NCBI GenBank assembly: GCA_002327445.1
Contig: DCWA01000046.1
Coordinates: forward strand, 1-54,895
Length of the DNA stretch: 54,895 nucleotides
DNA from: Desulfobacteraceae bacterium UBA2174
GTDB taxonomy: Bacteria > Desulfobacterota > Desulfobacteria > Desulfobacterales > UBA2174
Reading direction: 5' to 3'
A model generated the notes under the pieces. The model was not told the DNA's origin and did no database searches. It saw nothing but the letters and a program-made list of their open reading frames with translations. Positions 22,649 through 31,409 of the stretch are shown in pieces (position 1 is the stretch's first letter; each line of letters opens with the position of its first letter). Made by a program: the position numbers and the translations under genes.

Positions 22649-23485
22649 ATGTTCAAAATTGTCAGGCGTGAAGAGATGTCCCAAGGCAACGTGGTCCTGA
22701 ACGAAATCGAGGCACCCAAGATCGCGGTCAAGGCAAAGCCCGGGCAGTTCGTTATCCTGAAGGCCAACGAGGAAGGCGAGCGGATTCCGCTGACCATGGC
22801 CGACACCGATCCGGCCAAGGGTACCATCACCATCATTTACATGGTGGTGGGGAAATCGACCGCGCTGTTCAAATCCTTGAAGGTCGGCGAAGGGTTCCAG
22901 GATGTCATCGGCCCCCTCGGCAAACCGACCCACGTCGAGAAGGTCGGGACGGTGGTGTGCGTCGGCGGCGGCACCGGTGTGGCGGTGCTCTATCCGATCA
23001 CCCGCGCCATGAAACAGGCCGGCAACCGTGTGGTGGCGATCATCGGTGCCCGCAACAAGGATCTGCTGATCATGGAAGATCTGATGCGGGCCGCCAGCGA
23101 CGAATTGATCGTCTGCACCGACGACGGGTCCTATGGGCATCACGGCTTCGTCACCGACAAGCTCAGGGAGGTCATGGAGCGGGAACAGGTCAACCAGGCG
23201 GTCTGCATCGGCCCGGTGCCCATGATGAAGTTCTGCTCCAAGCTGACCAAGGAATACAACGTGCCGACAATGGTCAGCCTCAACCCGATCATGGTGGACG
23301 GCACGGGCATGTGCGGCGGCTGCCGGGTGACGGTGGGCGGCAAGACCAAGTTCGGCTGCGTGGACGGACCCGAGTTCGATGGCCACCAGGTGGACTACGA
23401 CGAGCTGATGATGCGGCTTCAGGCCTATTGCGAGGATGAGAAACGCTGCTACGAGCACTACTGCACGCTTCACGACGCCAAATGA
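22649..23485 (+). CDS. nfnA: NfnA-type transhydrogenase small subunit (sulfide dehydrogenase/FNR-like)
   Basis: This 278-residue FAD/NAD(H)-binding subunit of the NADH-dependent reduced ferredoxin:NADP+ oxidoreductase has an FAD domain (about 1-100; KPGQFVILKA and RIPLTMAD), an NAD domain (about 105-215; VVCVGGGTGVAVLYPIT) and a C-terminal [2Fe-2S] cluster region with Cys ligands (GTGMCGGCRV; KFGCVDG). The ATG follows GGAGGTGG; an upstream in-frame extension has no family likeness. It pairs with the next gene 158 bp on. The complex balances NADH, NADPH and ferredoxin in anaerobes and was first called sulfide dehydrogenase. Confidence 0.9.
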   Translation: MFKIVRREEMSQGNVVLNEIEAPKIAVKAKPGQFVILKANEEGERIPLTMADTDPAKGTITIIYMVVGKSTALFKSLKVGEGFQDVIGPLGKPTHVEKVGTVVCVGGGTGVAVLYPITRAMKQAGNRVVAIIGARNKDLLIMEDLMRAASDELIVCTDDGSYGHHGFVTDKLREVMEREQVNQAVCIGPVPMMKFCSKLTKEYNVPTMVSLNPIMVDGTGMCGGCRVTVGGKTKFGCVDGPEFDGHQVDYDELMMRLQAYCEDEKRCYEHYCTLHDAK

Positions 23486-23643
23486 GTCGTTCCCCGTCAC
23501 CGATCGATGGCCTCAAGACGCAGACAAACAGTTTCGAAAATCCCTTTTTGCGACTGGATCAAAATTGACTATTTCCAGAACATCCCCATTTTAAAGTTAA
23601 TATTGATTCGAGGGACGCGCCGCGTCCATTTGGGAGGAGAAGG

Positions 23644-25053
23644 ATGACGGAGACAGAAAAAAAGAAAAAAACCGAACGCACCCCCATGCCCGAGCAGGCT
23701 CCCGAGGTGCGCCGGCGCAATTTCCTGGAAGTCCCCACCGGCTATACCGAAGAAATGGCCGTTTCCGAGGCGCAGCGCTGCCTGCAGTGCAAGAACCCCG
23801 GCTGCGTGAAGGGATGCCCGGTCAACGTGGACATTCCCGGCTTTATCAAGCTGATCGTCGAACGCAAATTCACCGAATCCATTCGCCACATCTGGGCCAC
23901 CAACAGCCTGCCGGCGGTCTGCGGCCGGGTCTGCCCCCAGGAAAACCAGTGTGAAGGGCAATGCATCCTGGGCAAGAAGGGATTGCCGGTCGCCATCGGC
24001 AACCTGGAGCGCTTCGTCGCCGACTATGAACGGGAACACGGCACCGGCGCCCTGCCTCCCAAACAGCCGCCCACCGGCAAACGCGTGGCGGTGGTCGGTT
24101 CCGGGCCTTCCGGCCTGACCGTGGCCGGCGACCTCATCGTCAAGGGCCATGACGTGACGGTGTTCGAGGCTTTTCACAAGGCCGGCGGGGTGCTAGTCTA
24201 CGGCATTCCCGAGTTTCGTCTGCCCAAGGCCATCGTGGCCCAGGAGATCAACTTCATCGAGCGACTGGGCGTCAAGGTGGAATGCAACGCCGTTGCCGGA
24301 CGCACCGTGACCCTGGATGAGCTTTTCGAGCAGGGCTATGATGCCATTTATGTCGGGGTGGGCGCCGGCCTGCCGAGCTTCATGAACATTCCGGGCGAAA
24401 ACCTCATCGGCATTCTTTCGGCCAATGAATATCTCACCCGTGCCAACCTGATGAAAGCCTACAAGTTCCCCGAGGTGGACACGCCGATTCCCCACGGCAA
24501 GAACGTGGTGGTGCTTGGTGCCGGCAACGTGGCCATGGACTCGGCCCGCACCGCCATGCGCCTGGGCGCCGAGTCGGTGCGCATCGTCTACCGGCGCAGC
24601 CGCGCCGAGATGCCGGCCCGTGGTGCCGAAATCCACCATGCCGACGAAGAGGGGATCGAGTTCATGCTGCTGACCAACCCCGTCAAGTACCTCGGCAACG
24701 AGAAGGGCCGTCTGGTCGGGATGCAGTGCCTCAAGATGGAACTTGGCGAACCGGATGCCTCCGGCCGTCGCAAGCCGATCCCGATTGCCGGCAGCGAGTT
24801 CGAGCTGGCTTGCGACCTGTGCATCGTGGCCGTCGGGGCGGGCGCCAACCCCCTGTTGACCTCGTCGACCCCGGGTTTGAAGCTGAACAAGCGCGGCTAC
24901 ATCATTGCCGATGAGGAAACCGGCAAGACCACCATGAAAGGGGTGTGGGCCGGCGGCGACATCGTCACCGGTGCGGCCACGGTCATCCTGGCCATGGGCG
25001 CCGGCCGCAAAGCGGCCGATTCGATCCACAAGTACCTGACTTTCGGCTGGTAA
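23644..25053 (+). CDS. nfnB: NfnB-type transhydrogenase large subunit (GltD-like)
   Basis: This 469-residue flavoprotein is related to the small subunit of glutamate synthase. Cys-rich N-terminal segments CLQCKNPGCVKGCPVNVDIP and CGRVCPQENQCEGQC carry the two [4Fe-4S] clusters; then come an FAD site (VVGSGPSGLTVAGDL), an NADPH site (VVLGAGNVAMDSARTA) and a GVWAGGDIVTGAATV closing motif. GGGAGGAG precedes the ATG. No glutamate synthase large subunit is nearby, so NfnB is preferred over GltD. A terminator follows. Confidence 0.9.
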   Translation: MTETEKKKKTERTPMPEQAPEVRRRNFLEVPTGYTEEMAVSEAQRCLQCKNPGCVKGCPVNVDIPGFIKLIVERKFTESIRHIWATNSLPAVCGRVCPQENQCEGQCILGKKGLPVAIGNLERFVADYEREHGTGALPPKQPPTGKRVAVVGSGPSGLTVAGDLIVKGHDVTVFEAFHKAGGVLVYGIPEFRLPKAIVAQEINFIERLGVKVECNAVAGRTVTLDELFEQGYDAIYVGVGAGLPSFMNIPGENLIGILSANEYLTRANLMKAYKFPEVDTPIPHGKNVVVLGAGNVAMDSARTAMRLGAESVRIVYRRSRAEMPARGAEIHHADEEGIEFMLLTNPVKYLGNEKGRLVGMQCLKMELGEPDASGRRKPIPIAGSEFELACDLCIVAVGAGANPLLTSSTPGLKLNKRGYIIADEETGKTTMKGVWAGGDIVTGAATVILAMGAGRKAADSIHKYLTFGW

Positions 25054-25086
25054 ATCGCGTTTCGTTACAGCCGCTGAGAACAAATG

Positions 25087-25125
25087 GGCCGGGTGTCTCC
25101 GGATGGAGATGCCCGGCCTTTTTTT
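25087..25125 (+). terminator. Rho-independent terminator of nfnAB
   Basis: GGCCGGGTGTCTCC and GGAGATGCCCGGCC form a 14-bp stem with one T-T mismatch and a GGAT loop, directly followed by TTTTTTT. It lies 34 bp after the nfnB stop codon. Confidence 0.9.
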
Positions 25126-25174
25126 GCTCGGCACGACCCGTTGGGGCCGTCTTTATCGCGAGGATCCCAAAGAT

Positions 25175-25305
25175 TTACCGCCGACGGGCGCGGACCGGCG
25201 CGGACAAGCGTTGCCTCCGGAGCCGACGGTTTGATCGAATAGCGGATCCTGATTTCTCCCTGTCATCCCGAGGAGCGCCAGTGACGAGGGATCTCTTCGA
25301 GCCAC
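25175..25305. repeat. Dispersed noncoding repeat, copy A (includes CTGTCATCCC core)
   Basis: This copy contains a CCGCCGAC...GGCGCGGAC stretch, CGGTTTGATC, then the core CCTGTCATCCCGAGGAGCG and GACGAGGGATCTCTTCGA (25259-25299). A related copy with the same order of blocks lies at 26976-27160. No coding sequence is visible in 25126-25396. Confidence 0.65.
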
Positions 25306-25396
25306 CAAGGCTCCTCGGCTCGTCTCGCGCGAAGCGCTTCCACAACTTGAGGCACTTTAGCTCACTTGTCACTTGTCACTTCAATCGACCGCCGTT

Positions 25397-26194
25397 TCAT
25401 CCCCGCGGGCTGTAGTGGCGCTTGAGCCAGCAGCTCAGACCGTCGAGTCCCGGAAACAACACCCGCTCGGTGATTCCCGCCTGGTCGAGCTTGTCGCGAA
25501 TTTCCCACTTGAGCGCCCCCGGAATCACGATGCGCCGGAAGATCCGGGGGTGTTGGCAGAGCCAGTCGTCCATGACGAGATCCACCCGGGACATGAGGCT
25601 GAAGAGGGCGTACTGGTTGACGATCCGGTCGTCCAGGGACGGCGGTTCGAAAAAGATCGCGTAGGCGCCGGGGGCCAGGTCCGGCAGCACGCCCAACGTG
25701 TCAATGGCGTCGGAGAGGAGCTCGGCAGTGAACACGTTGGCGCCCTCGTTTTCCAGATACCGTCGGAGCCGTTGGGGCAGATACTGGTGGGCGCCCACGT
25801 AGTTGACGGCCCAGATCACGGCGTCCTCATTGAACTTGTCGATGTTGGCGGTGGCAAAATGCATCGCGAAGAAAGGCGAGTAAGTCCAGTCGAGGAGCCT
25901 CGTGGGGAGCCCGTGGTGCTGCGCCACCGAGATCAGTTGCCAGACGGAGCCGCCCTCCACCACGTCGCGATGGGCGTATTTGCGAAAATTGCGCAGCAGG
26001 TGGCGTTCCAGATTGGAATAATCGCCCCCGAGCCGCATGAGGGTCGTTTCCAGCCGGTAGTGGCAGTCCGAGAGGCCGCGGAAGGCGTAACGGGAGCGGT
26101 AGCGCAGGATGTCCGGGTTCCAGGCGTCTTCGAAAAGCCGATCCTGGAGCTCGTTCCAGCTCTTGACCCGAATGTCGGCGATGGGTGTGTTCAT
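25397..26194 (-). CDS. FRG domain-containing protein
   Basis: This 265-residue protein is named for the motif here seen as YAFRGLSD (about 36-43), with the other family landmarks HHGLPTRLLDWTYSPFFAMHF (about 93-113) and GAYAIFFEPP. FRG proteins are uncharacterised; they occur in accessory regions and phage- or defence-related islands, so a role there is possible but unproven. The start follows a weak GAGGTTGG site. It lies 18 bp downstream of an acyl-ACP thioesterase gene, probably one transcript, and both are bracketed by related repeats. Confidence 0.8.
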   Translation of the reverse strand: MNTPIADIRVKSWNELQDRLFEDAWNPDILRYRSRYAFRGLSDCHYRLETTLMRLGGDYSNLERHLLRNFRKYAHRDVVEGGSVWQLISVAQHHGLPTRLLDWTYSPFFAMHFATANIDKFNEDAVIWAVNYVGAHQYLPQRLRRYLENEGANVFTAELLSDAIDTLGVLPDLAPGAYAIFFEPPSLDDRIVNQYALFSLMSRVDLVMDDWLCQHPRIFRRIVIPGALKWEIRDKLDQAGITERVLFPGLDGLSCWLKRHYSPRG

Positions 26195-26212
26195 GGCGCG
26201 GCCAACCTCTTT

Positions 26213-26938
26213 TTAGCAAATTTCCAGATCGCCGGCGGCATAGGTCTCCGCCGCGTTGTAAATGCGAAATGCGCCGCCTTTTGCGCCATTTTCCAGCCGG
26301 GTCCGGACCGCCGTCACCCCCCTTGGAATTTGCTTCTGGAAATGGATGCGCAGACGCCGGAGGGTTGCCCCGTCTCCCCTGGCGCCTTCGGCCAGCGTTT
26401 CGAGCATGTCGAAGTAGACCGTGTGGTTGACATGGCCCAGGGGGTCGAAATCGCTGCCGCGGATGGTGAATTTCGCATCGAAACCGCCTTGGTTCATCGG
26501 TTCGGGCTTCCAAGTGTCCAGGTCCGTGCAGCCGGCAGACACGGGTTCTTCCGTATACGCTTGTCCGACCTGTTCCGGGATGCGTTGAAGCCGGTTGGCC
26601 TTCAGGTCGAAGTATAGCCACAGGCTGGTGGCCGCGGCGATGCGCTCGGGGCCGGAGAAGACGAGAAAGTCGCGATAGGCGCGGAAACCGCGGCTTCCCC
26701 GATGCCAAGTTTCCACGCGCACCGTTTCCTGGTAGCGCGGCAGCCGGTCGATGTCCACCGCCATCTTGTTCAGGATCCAGACGGTCCCGGCATCCAGCAG
26801 CTTGCGGCTACCGAAACCCGCCTGTTCCGAGTGGGCCACGGCGGCATCCTGGAGCAGCCCGAGCAGCGAGCGCAGTTGCATGGTGTAGTCGGGCCTGACC
26901 TCGGTATACCCCACCGGATGAATCTGTTGGATCTTCAT
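26213..26938 (-). CDS. Acyl-ACP thioesterase (FatA/FatB-like)
   Basis: This 241-residue protein has two hotdog domains. The first has RPDYTMQLRSLLGLLQDAA and ETVRVETWHRGSRGFRAYRD, typical of acyl-[acyl-carrier-protein] thioesterases. The second contains DFDPLGHVNHTVYFDMLE with the Asp, Asn and His of the hotdog active site. It would release fatty acids from ACP in the cytoplasm. It is cotranscribed with the FRG gene; the functional link between the two is not obvious. Confidence 0.85.
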   Translation of the reverse strand: MKIQQIHPVGYTEVRPDYTMQLRSLLGLLQDAAVAHSEQAGFGSRKLLDAGTVWILNKMAVDIDRLPRYQETVRVETWHRGSRGFRAYRDFLVFSGPERIAAATSLWLYFDLKANRLQRIPEQVGQAYTEEPVSAGCTDLDTWKPEPMNQGGFDAKFTIRGSDFDPLGHVNHTVYFDMLETLAEGARGDGATLRRLRIHFQKQIPRGVTAVRTRLENGAKGGAFRIYNAAETYAAGDLEIC

Positions 26939-26975
26939 GGAACGATATCCCCGATCATGGTGTTTTTTGCATGAA

Positions 26976-27160
26976 TCCACCGCTGACAAGCGCCGACAGG
27001 CGCGGACGAATGCGGACCAACGCTGTCGCCGGCCACTGGTTGCGCCGGTTTGATCATGTGGCTAACGCTTGATCTGCCGCTGTCAACCCGAGGAGCGCTT
27101 CCCCCCTGTCATCCCGAGGAGTGTAGCGACGAGGGATCTCTTGGAAGTGCCAAGATTTCT
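26976..27160. repeat. Dispersed noncoding repeat, copy B (two CTGTCATCCC cores)
   Basis: This copy has the same block order as copy A: CCGCTGAC...AGGCGCGGAC, CGGTTTGATC, then CTGTCAACCCGAGGAGCGCT (27080-27099) and a second core CCTGTCATCCCGAGGAG...GAGGGATCTCTT (27105-27144). The remaining 27161-27269 has GGAATGGC and GGAATGACAG wording that looks like the far end of the same family. The whole gap 26939-27269 has no gene. Confidence 0.65.
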
Positions 27161-27269
27161 CACCGCGCCCGGAATGGCGCGAGGAAGTCGCACCGGAATG
27201 ACAGCCAGGCCTCATCGTCGCAGACGAGCCATCTGCTTTTTGTCAATATGGCGGGAATGGGCGACCAAA

Positions 27270-29273
27270 TCAAAGAGATTCGTTGTCGCGGCATTTCTCG
27301 GTAGGGCAGCGAGGTCCGTCCGCGTCGAGTTTTGTCTTTGCCAAGGTCAGCCCGGCAGCCACGAAGGCGACGGCGGCGACCCCGGCATTGTAGAACACAA
27401 ACCCGCAGAGACTGGCGGTCAGGGCCAGAAAGCACGGTCCTGTTTTGGCACGCCAGACGGCCAAGGCGGCCAGCACCAGGCTGAGCCAGCCGAAGGCCTG
27501 GTGATACATCAGGAAGCCTAGCGCGTCGCGGATCCGGCAGTAAAGCCCCGAGGGATCATCCATGCATGGGACGGCGAGGCGTTTCCAATCCAGCAGCACG
27601 TAGCGCAGCGCCATCAAGATGCCATAGGCCGCCACGAGCCCCAACCCGCAGGCCAGCATCGGGCGCAGAGCGGCGCCGCGACCCTGGCGCCAGAGAGGGT
27701 AGGTCAGCAAGAGGCAGGTGCCCACCCAGATATCCGCCTGGCGGTTCAATGGGGTCTCACGAATCAGGATGCCCACGGCGCCGGCGGCCAGGACCAATGC
27801 AACGAGCCGTTCGAGGCCGGCGGAAGGCCCGGCCCGGTGCTCGTTCCGGCGCGAGAGCCAGGCGTAGGCCAGAGCCGGCAGAATGAAGCCGAAGTTGTTG
27901 AAGCTGCGGTAGCGGGGGGCGATCACCAGCCCCGCCACAGCGACAAGGGCCAGGGCGAGCACCGCCAGGCGGTGGAGGGAAATCAGGGCGGACAGGCGCC
28001 ACAATTTCGGCCGGGGCGGGCGTAACAGATCCATCGTGGCGGCCAGCCCGAAAGCGCCGGGCAGGGAGTGTCCGGCGGCGGTGGTGAGGAGAAGAAAGTA
28101 GGCGAAGGCGGCCTGGGTCATCACCAGAGCGGCCCAGAGGATGGGCCAAATGCCATGGGAGATCAGCGCGAATTGGCGGCCCTGGAGGACGATTCCCACC
28201 GCTCCGGCCGCCGCCAGGGCCGAGAATTCGCACCAGCGAAAGCCGTCCAGAGAAGCGCGTCCACCGGAAAGGGGAACCGTGAGCAGAACGATGGCGGCGG
28301 ACAGCCAGAAGAGAACCAGCCAGCGGGGATGGTTGGATACCGGGCCGGAGAGTACGGCCTTGTCCTTCCGGTCGGCGTCGTAGATCCCCCAGTACCCGCC
28401 CACCGCACCTTCGCTGATGCGTTTCCATGGCTGGTCGAAGGCCTCGATGAGATTGTAGGCCCAGTGCTCCCGCTCCGCCATGGCCACGACGCCGCGCATG
28501 AATCGCGCCTGATTGACGGGGCTCGGCAGGGCCCCGACGCGCATGCGGCCCTGGGAGGGCCATCCGGTTTCACCGATAAAGATTTCCCGGCCCGGAATTT
28601 TGGCGGCGATTTCTTCCCGGATTTTTCGAATGTGGGCCATGGCATCATCGACGGCGACCGGATCGTCCTCCCAGTAGGGAAGAATGTGGATGGTGACGAA
28701 ATCCACCGCCGGGGCCACCTCGGGGTGCTTGAGCCAAAACTCCCAGACGTCGGCATAAGTCACCGGCATGTCGGGGAGAGCGGATTTGACCTCGCGGATG
28801 TAGGCGGCGAGCTGGGCACCGGTGACTTCCCGGCGCAGCAGGGATTCGTTGCCCACCACCACCGCCCGGATGCTGGAGGGGCGGCTCCGGGCGATCTCGA
28901 TCAGCTTGTTCAACTCCTTGCGGGTGGCCACCGGATCGGAATTCACCCAGGCGCCGAGCATGATTTTCAGACCATGCTTTTCGGCCAGCGCCGGCAGCGA
29001 TTCCATTCCTAGGGTCGAATAGGTGCGGATCGCTTCGAAACGCTGCGCCAGGATGGCCAGGTCCCTGTCGATACGATCGGCGGATATGTCCGGTCCGTCG
29101 GGGCCGCTCTTCAGGGGGTTCTGGTGCTTGTCGAACGGGGCATAGGAAACGCTCTGGAGACGCTGGCCGGGAGCCAGGCCCGGTTCCGGCAAGCGTTCCG
29201 GACGGCCGATGGCGTACCAGAAGCCGAAGAGCGCCGCCAGGATGGTGCAGTAGGCAAGAAATCGCTCTCGCAT
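27270..29273 (-). CDS. GH17-like beta-glucan hydrolase/transglycosylase membrane protein
   Basis: This 667-residue protein has an N-terminal signal anchor and a glycoside-hydrolase-17-like barrel (about 35-310). The barrel's landmarks are VSYAPFDKHQNP, RTYSTLGMES, VVVGNESLLRRE (acid/base Glu) and EIFIGETGWPSQG (nucleophile Glu). A C-terminal membrane domain with about nine to ten hydrophobic segments follows. GH17 enzymes act on beta-1,3-glucans, and membrane-bound bacterial versions modify cyclic or linear beta-glucans in the periplasm. No glucan synthase (GT2) gene adjoins it, so the substrate is uncertain. Confidence 0.8.
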   Translation of the reverse strand: MRERFLAYCTILAALFGFWYAIGRPERLPEPGLAPGQRLQSVSYAPFDKHQNPLKSGPDGPDISADRIDRDLAILAQRFEAIRTYSTLGMESLPALAEKHGLKIMLGAWVNSDPVATRKELNKLIEIARSRPSSIRAVVVGNESLLRREVTGAQLAAYIREVKSALPDMPVTYADVWEFWLKHPEVAPAVDFVTIHILPYWEDDPVAVDDAMAHIRKIREEIAAKIPGREIFIGETGWPSQGRMRVGALPSPVNQARFMRGVVAMAEREHWAYNLIEAFDQPWKRISEGAVGGYWGIYDADRKDKAVLSGPVSNHPRWLVLFWLSAAIVLLTVPLSGGRASLDGFRWCEFSALAAAGAVGIVLQGRQFALISHGIWPILWAALVMTQAAFAYFLLLTTAAGHSLPGAFGLAATMDLLRPPRPKLWRLSALISLHRLAVLALALVAVAGLVIAPRYRSFNNFGFILPALAYAWLSRRNEHRAGPSAGLERLVALVLAAGAVGILIRETPLNRQADIWVGTCLLLTYPLWRQGRGAALRPMLACGLGLVAAYGILMALRYVLLDWKRLAVPCMDDPSGLYCRIRDALGFLMYHQAFGWLSLVLAALAVWRAKTGPCFLALTASLCGFVFYNAGVAAVAFVAAGLTLAKTKLDADGPRCPTEKCRDNESL

Positions 29274-29286
29274 CGGGGGGCGGACT

Positions 29287-30660
29287 CTAGTTCACCAGGC
29301 TTTGGATCGGGGCCGGGATCAGGCCGCCGCGGCGAATGAAGGCGTTGGGGCCGGCGCCGTGGTTCACCGGAAGGATCACCGATTCGCCCAGCAGCCCGCC
29401 AAAGTGGGCATAGTCCCCGGCGGCCTTGCCCGGCACCGGTATCAGGCGGCAGGCGGTGGTCTTCTTGTTGATCACGCCGATGGCCATCTCGTCGGCGATG
29501 ATGCCGGCCAGGGTCTCGACGCTGGTGTCTCCCGGCAGGGCCACCATGTCCAGCCCCACCGAGCAGACGCTGGTCATGGCCTCGAGCTTTTCCAGCCCCA
29601 GATCGCCCCGCTGCGCCGCCTCCGAGATGTTCAGATCCTCGCTGACGGGGATGAAGGCCCCGGAAAGCCCGCCGACGTTGCAGGAGGCGAAGGCGCCGCC
29701 CTTCTTGACCGCGTCGTTGAGCAGGGCCAGGGCGGCGGTGCTTCCCGGCACCCCGATGGAGACCAGCCCTAGGCTCTGGAAGATTTCGCCCACGCTGTCC
29801 CCCACGTTGGGCGTGGGCGCCAGGGAAAGATCCACCACCCCGAAACGAATGCCGAGCCGTTCGGCCACTTCCCGCCCGATGAGTTCGCCAACCCGGGTCA
29901 CCTTGTAAGCCGTGTGCTTGATCAGTTCCGAGATGCGGCCCAGGTCCAGCCCCGGGTCCGCGGCAAGGGCCCTTTCAATGGCGCTCTTGACCACTCCCGG
30001 CCCGCTGACGCCGACGTTGATCACCGCATCCGGTTCGCCGATGCCGAGGTAGGCCCCGGCCATGAAGGGAACGTCCTGGGGAATGTTGGCAAAGACGCAG
30101 AGCTTGGCGCAGGCCAGCCCGTCGGCCGCGGCGGTGAGCGCCGCGGCATCCTTGATGATGGCGGCCATCCGCAGCACGGCATCCACATTGATCCCGGCCC
30201 GGGTGGAGGCCACGTTCACCGAAGCGCAGACGCGTTCGGTTTCCGCAAGCGCACGGGGCAGGGCGTCCATCAGGGCCTGGTCTCCAGAGGCGATCCCTTT
30301 TTCCACCAGGGCGGAAAAACCGCCGATGAAATCCACCCGCGACGCCTCGGCCGCTTCGTCCAGGGTATGGGCGACGCGCAGCATGCCGGCGGCATCCAGC
30401 GAAGCGGCCGCCGCGGCGATGGGGCTGACCGCGATGCGCTTGTTCACCACCGGGATGCCGTACTTGTCGCCCACTTCGTCGCAGACGGACACCAGGTTGC
30501 GGGCCTTTTCGCGGATCTTTTGGCGGATGGCGGTGCAGGCCCGTTCCGGGTCCCTGCGGGCGCAGTCGAAGAGGTTGATTCCCAGGGTGACGGTGCGCAC
30601 GTCGAGGTGTTCGTGGCGCAGCATGTCGAGGGTCGAAAGGATTTCTTGGGGGTGCAGCAT
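29287..30660 (-). CDS. UPF0210/PFL-family (DUF711) protein
   Basis: This 457-residue conserved protein of unknown biochemical role opens MLHPQEILSTLDMLRHEHLD and contains RTVTLGINLFDCA, GGFSALVEKG, AGAYLGIGEPDAVINVGVSG and GLDMVALPGDT, all typical of the family. It lies 3 bp after the ACT-domain gene. The UPF0237(ACT)-UPF0210 pairing is common across bacteria, so the ACT protein probably regulates or partners it. A glycyl-radical enzyme role was once suggested from the PFL name, but no glycyl-radical motif is visible. Confidence 0.9.
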   Translation of the reverse strand: MLHPQEILSTLDMLRHEHLDVRTVTLGINLFDCARRDPERACTAIRQKIREKARNLVSVCDEVGDKYGIPVVNKRIAVSPIAAAAASLDAAGMLRVAHTLDEAAEASRVDFIGGFSALVEKGIASGDQALMDALPRALAETERVCASVNVASTRAGINVDAVLRMAAIIKDAAALTAAADGLACAKLCVFANIPQDVPFMAGAYLGIGEPDAVINVGVSGPGVVKSAIERALAADPGLDLGRISELIKHTAYKVTRVGELIGREVAERLGIRFGVVDLSLAPTPNVGDSVGEIFQSLGLVSIGVPGSTAALALLNDAVKKGGAFASCNVGGLSGAFIPVSEDLNISEAAQRGDLGLEKLEAMTSVCSVGLDMVALPGDTSVETLAGIIADEMAIGVINKKTTACRLIPVPGKAAGDYAHFGGLLGESVILPVNHGAGPNAFIRRGGLIPAPIQSLVN

Positions 30661-30663
30661 GGC

Positions 30664-31221
30664 TCAGATCCGATTCAAGGCTTCAAAGATGTGGCGGTGC
30701 TGGATGCTGATCTCCAGGTCCAGGGCTTCGGCCTCCGCGCGCAAGGCGCGGCGCAGAATCTTCTGGTCCACCGTGGCGGGGATGTCCACTTCATAGATCA
30801 TGACGTTGTCGCCCGGAGCGGCGCCTCCCTTGAAAATGGCCTGGAGATTGGTGACGTTGACGCCGAAGCGGGCGATGACGCCGGTGATCCGGGCCACCAG
30901 CCCCTTGCGGTCCGGTCCGCGCGTGGTGATGACGAAGGGCTCGCGGTTCTGCGATGGCGAGTAGACCGGCGCATCGGTTCGGACCGGCCGGACAATGACA
31001 TGCTGTCCCAGGGGGTCGAGGCCCTCCTGCAAGACGGAACGCAATCGATCCAGATCCAGGGCCTCGGGCAGCGAGACGATGAAGATGCCCGAAAACTCGG
31101 ACTGCAGAATCGTCTGGGAGACGTTTTCGATGTTGCCGTCCTGCCTGAAGATCAGATCGGATACCGCCGCGATGATCCCGGGCCGATCCTGGCCCAGGAT
31201 GGAGATGATCGCCTTGTTCAT
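30664..31221 (-). CDS. Tandem ACT-domain regulatory protein (UPF0237/GcvR-like)
   Basis: This 185-residue protein consists of two ACT domains: residues 1-75 (AIISILGQDRPGIIAAVSDL) and about 95-180 (FVITTRGPDRKGLVARITGV). Each has the DRPG/DRKG loop that binds amino acids or similar effectors. It is the first gene of the pair with the UPF0210 protein and probably senses a small ligand for it. Confidence 0.88.
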   Translation of the reverse strand: MNKAIISILGQDRPGIIAAVSDLIFRQDGNIENVSQTILQSEFSGIFIVSLPEALDLDRLRSVLQEGLDPLGQHVIVRPVRTDAPVYSPSQNREPFVITTRGPDRKGLVARITGVIARFGVNVTNLQAIFKGGAAPGDNVMIYEVDIPATVDQKILRRALRAEAEALDLEISIQHRHIFEALNRI

Positions 31222-31409
31222 GGATCGCTTCCTGACGCATTCAAAAAATCTTCGGGTTTGCGCCCCCTGCCACCGTATGGCGCATCGTGTGGCCCTATAG
31301 CCCCTTTCCCCTGGAACTTCAAGGGCCGCGCACGCTTAGACCTTGAGCGGCCCCGCTGCCTGTGATAGTTTTTCAATTCAATGCCCGTGACCGTCAATGG
31401 ATCGACCCA

